From Eubacteriales bacterium (GTDB lineage Bacteria > Bacillota > Clostridia > Oscillospirales > Acutalibacteraceae): 6,131 nt of DNA. The notes beneath the pieces were generated by a model. That model saw nothing but the letters and a program-made list of their open reading frames with translations, had not been told where the DNA came from and made no database searches. A program made the translations under genes and the position numbers. How positions within the stretch are numbered: the stretch's first letter is position 1; every line of letters begins with the position of its first letter. The stretch is from assembly GCA_030529125.1 (NCBI GenBank), contig JAUMXP010000100.1, positions 1 to 6,131 on the forward strand, read 5' to 3'. Positions 5,383 through 6,131 of the stretch are shown here, piece after piece.

Positions 5383-6094
5383 TTACTCTCTTACTATTCT
5401 GACAGTAGCACAGACAGTTGAGTCAGCTTTCAGCATACCGTACTCTTCTGCATTTTCTGTCACTCTACGCTTAATAGTGAGAGTTTCTCCTTCGTAGCTC
5501 TGTGATTTATATACAATTTCAATATCTTTTATCGGATGCTCCTGCAAGTCTTTTGTATTAATAGTACCGATCAGAGCTCGTATATACGCTGCGTTGTTCA
5601 TATGCTGAACAAGATCAATATCTGTAGAGCGGATAGTATAGTCGCAAACAGTTTGTGCATCACTAAAGTCATCGCTTATACGCGCATAATTTTCTTCTAT
5701 ACTTATGTCTTCGCAAAACTCGAGCTCTGCAGGATAGATTTCGCTTACTCTCTGCAGTTTACCTGTTGCGATATTCATAACTGTCCATTCGTTCTTGCCT
5801 TTGATAAGCACTCCGTTTTCATCACTGATGATATAGTGTCTGTTAGCTCTGACTCTTGATGGCTTTTCAGGCCATGTGGCAAGAGTAATCTTGTCATACA
5901 CAACTGGTCACCTTGGTTCTGACAGTAATCCAGAACATATCTTCTCCCAGATCTTTAGTGCTCGCTTTGATATTTTTTGCGTGTTCTGTCGCAATATCCA
6001 TAAACATGGCGAAGATATTATATATGCTCAGGTGCTCTGTATTGTCGCACATACTGAGAGATATTTCGTAGTTTTTTTCTAATTTATTGTTCAT
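5383..6094 (-). pseudogene. Acyl-ACP thioesterase, disrupted by a frameshift
   Basis: Two frames together make one acyl-ACP thioesterase (FatA/FatB-like, double hotdog), the enzyme that releases fatty acids from acyl carrier protein in the cytoplasm. The 5' part (5894-6094) encodes the first hotdog strands and helix, MNNKLEKNYEISLSMC to DMFWITVRTKV, then runs into a TGA at 5894-5896. The 3' part, open from 5907 to a TAA at 5383-5385, resumes with PVVYDKITLATWPEKPSRVR, the family's conserved TWP segment, and carries the second hotdog with DLVQHMNNAAYIR. Between TKV and PVV the family normally has about five residues, including an R-x-P approach; here about one base remains. This suggests a short deletion of about 14 bases, not a single-base error. 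GTG at 5899-5901 could restart translation, but without the N-terminal hotdog strands activity is doubtful. The start at 6094 is chosen because GAGAGG (6104-6109) is nine bases away; the ATG at 6103 touches it. Confidence 0.82.
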
Positions 6095-6103
6095 AGTAAT
6101 CAT

Positions 6104-6109
6104 CCTCTC
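6104..6109 (-). promoter_or_regulatory. Ribosome binding site fixing the thioesterase start
   Basis: GAGAGG on the minus strand is nine bases before the ATG at 6092-6094 and directly adjacent to the in-frame ATG at 6101-6103. Only the former spacing can work, so the original protein began MNNKLEK. Confidence 0.6.
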
Positions 6110-6123
6110 AAACGTTATAGGAT

Positions 6124-6129
6124 ATTATA
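6124..6129 (-). promoter_or_regulatory. Putative -10 box for the thioesterase-GH3 operon
   Basis: A perfect TATAAT on the minus strand lies 15 bases upstream of the ribosome binding site. The -35 region would be beyond the right edge of the window, so the promoter cannot be confirmed. A start near 6117 would give a leader of about 23 bases. Confidence 0.4.
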
Positions 6130-6131
6130 GC

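Noticed and set aside
5894..5913. Programmed ribosomal frameshift in the thioesterase
   Set aside because: There is no slippery heptamer, and a shift would not restore the several family residues missing at the join, so a deletion explains the data better.
5536..6082. Plus-strand frames opposite the thioesterase
   Set aside because: They mirror the conserved thioesterase coding sequence, lack ribosome binding sites and show no domain.
1..6131. A new defence, mobile or biosynthetic system
   Set aside because: No nuclease, toxin-antitoxin pair, reverse transcriptase, repeat array, precursor peptide or transporter was seen. The C39 protein lacks the ABC transporter of bacteriocin export systems, and no small double-glycine leader peptide was found near it.

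Overview
The window looks like chromosome from an AT-rich, Gram-positive anaerobe of the Clostridia, most likely a Ruminococcaceae/Oscillospiraceae-like gut bacterium. The evidence is strong GGAGG-type ribosome binding sites, sigma-A promoters with TTGxxx/TATAAT boxes, lipoboxes on the secreted proteins, and proteins that recall Clostridia families (flavodoxin-like, TipAS, C39-like, membrane-anchored GH3, acyl-ACP thioesterase). The taxonomic call is recall and inference, not a search result. There is no tRNA, rRNA, CRISPR array, transposase or intact integrase.

Layout: every gene but one lies on the minus strand. At the left edge is the N-terminal part of an unrecognised beta-rich protein (1-194) with a clear promoter. 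Right of it are two broken remnants that meet at about 420-430: a 37-codon C-terminal tail (316-429) and a polysaccharide deacetylase cut off soon after its first motif (417-605). Next, reading in the direction of transcription, is an operon of rhodanese-like lipoprotein (2074-2505), GNAT-type acetyltransferase that appears truncated (1599-2006), four- to five-helix membrane protein (1175-1612), flavodoxin-domain protein (629-1150) and the deacetylase remnant. It has a near-consensus promoter at 2526-2554. A stand-alone TipAS-domain protein (2613-3017) with its own promoter and terminator lies upstream of that operon.

The only plus-strand gene is a C39-like peptidase lipoprotein (3295-4119), transcribed divergently from the TipAS gene across a 277-bp intergenic region. 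It converges on the last operon, and a shared bidirectional terminator (4145-4182) separates them. That operon holds a frameshifted acyl-ACP thioesterase (5383-6094) followed by a membrane-anchored family 3 glycoside hydrolase of the NagZ type (4190-5359).

Function: three products are predicted to act outside the membrane (rhodanese lipoprotein, C39 lipoprotein, GH3 enzyme), so cell-envelope work is a mild theme. Most neighbours otherwise look like unrelated housekeeping or accessory genes. The most notable property is decay: three genes in about 6 kb (deacetylase, GNAT, thioesterase) carry truncations or a frameshift. I do not see convincing evidence for a new biological system.
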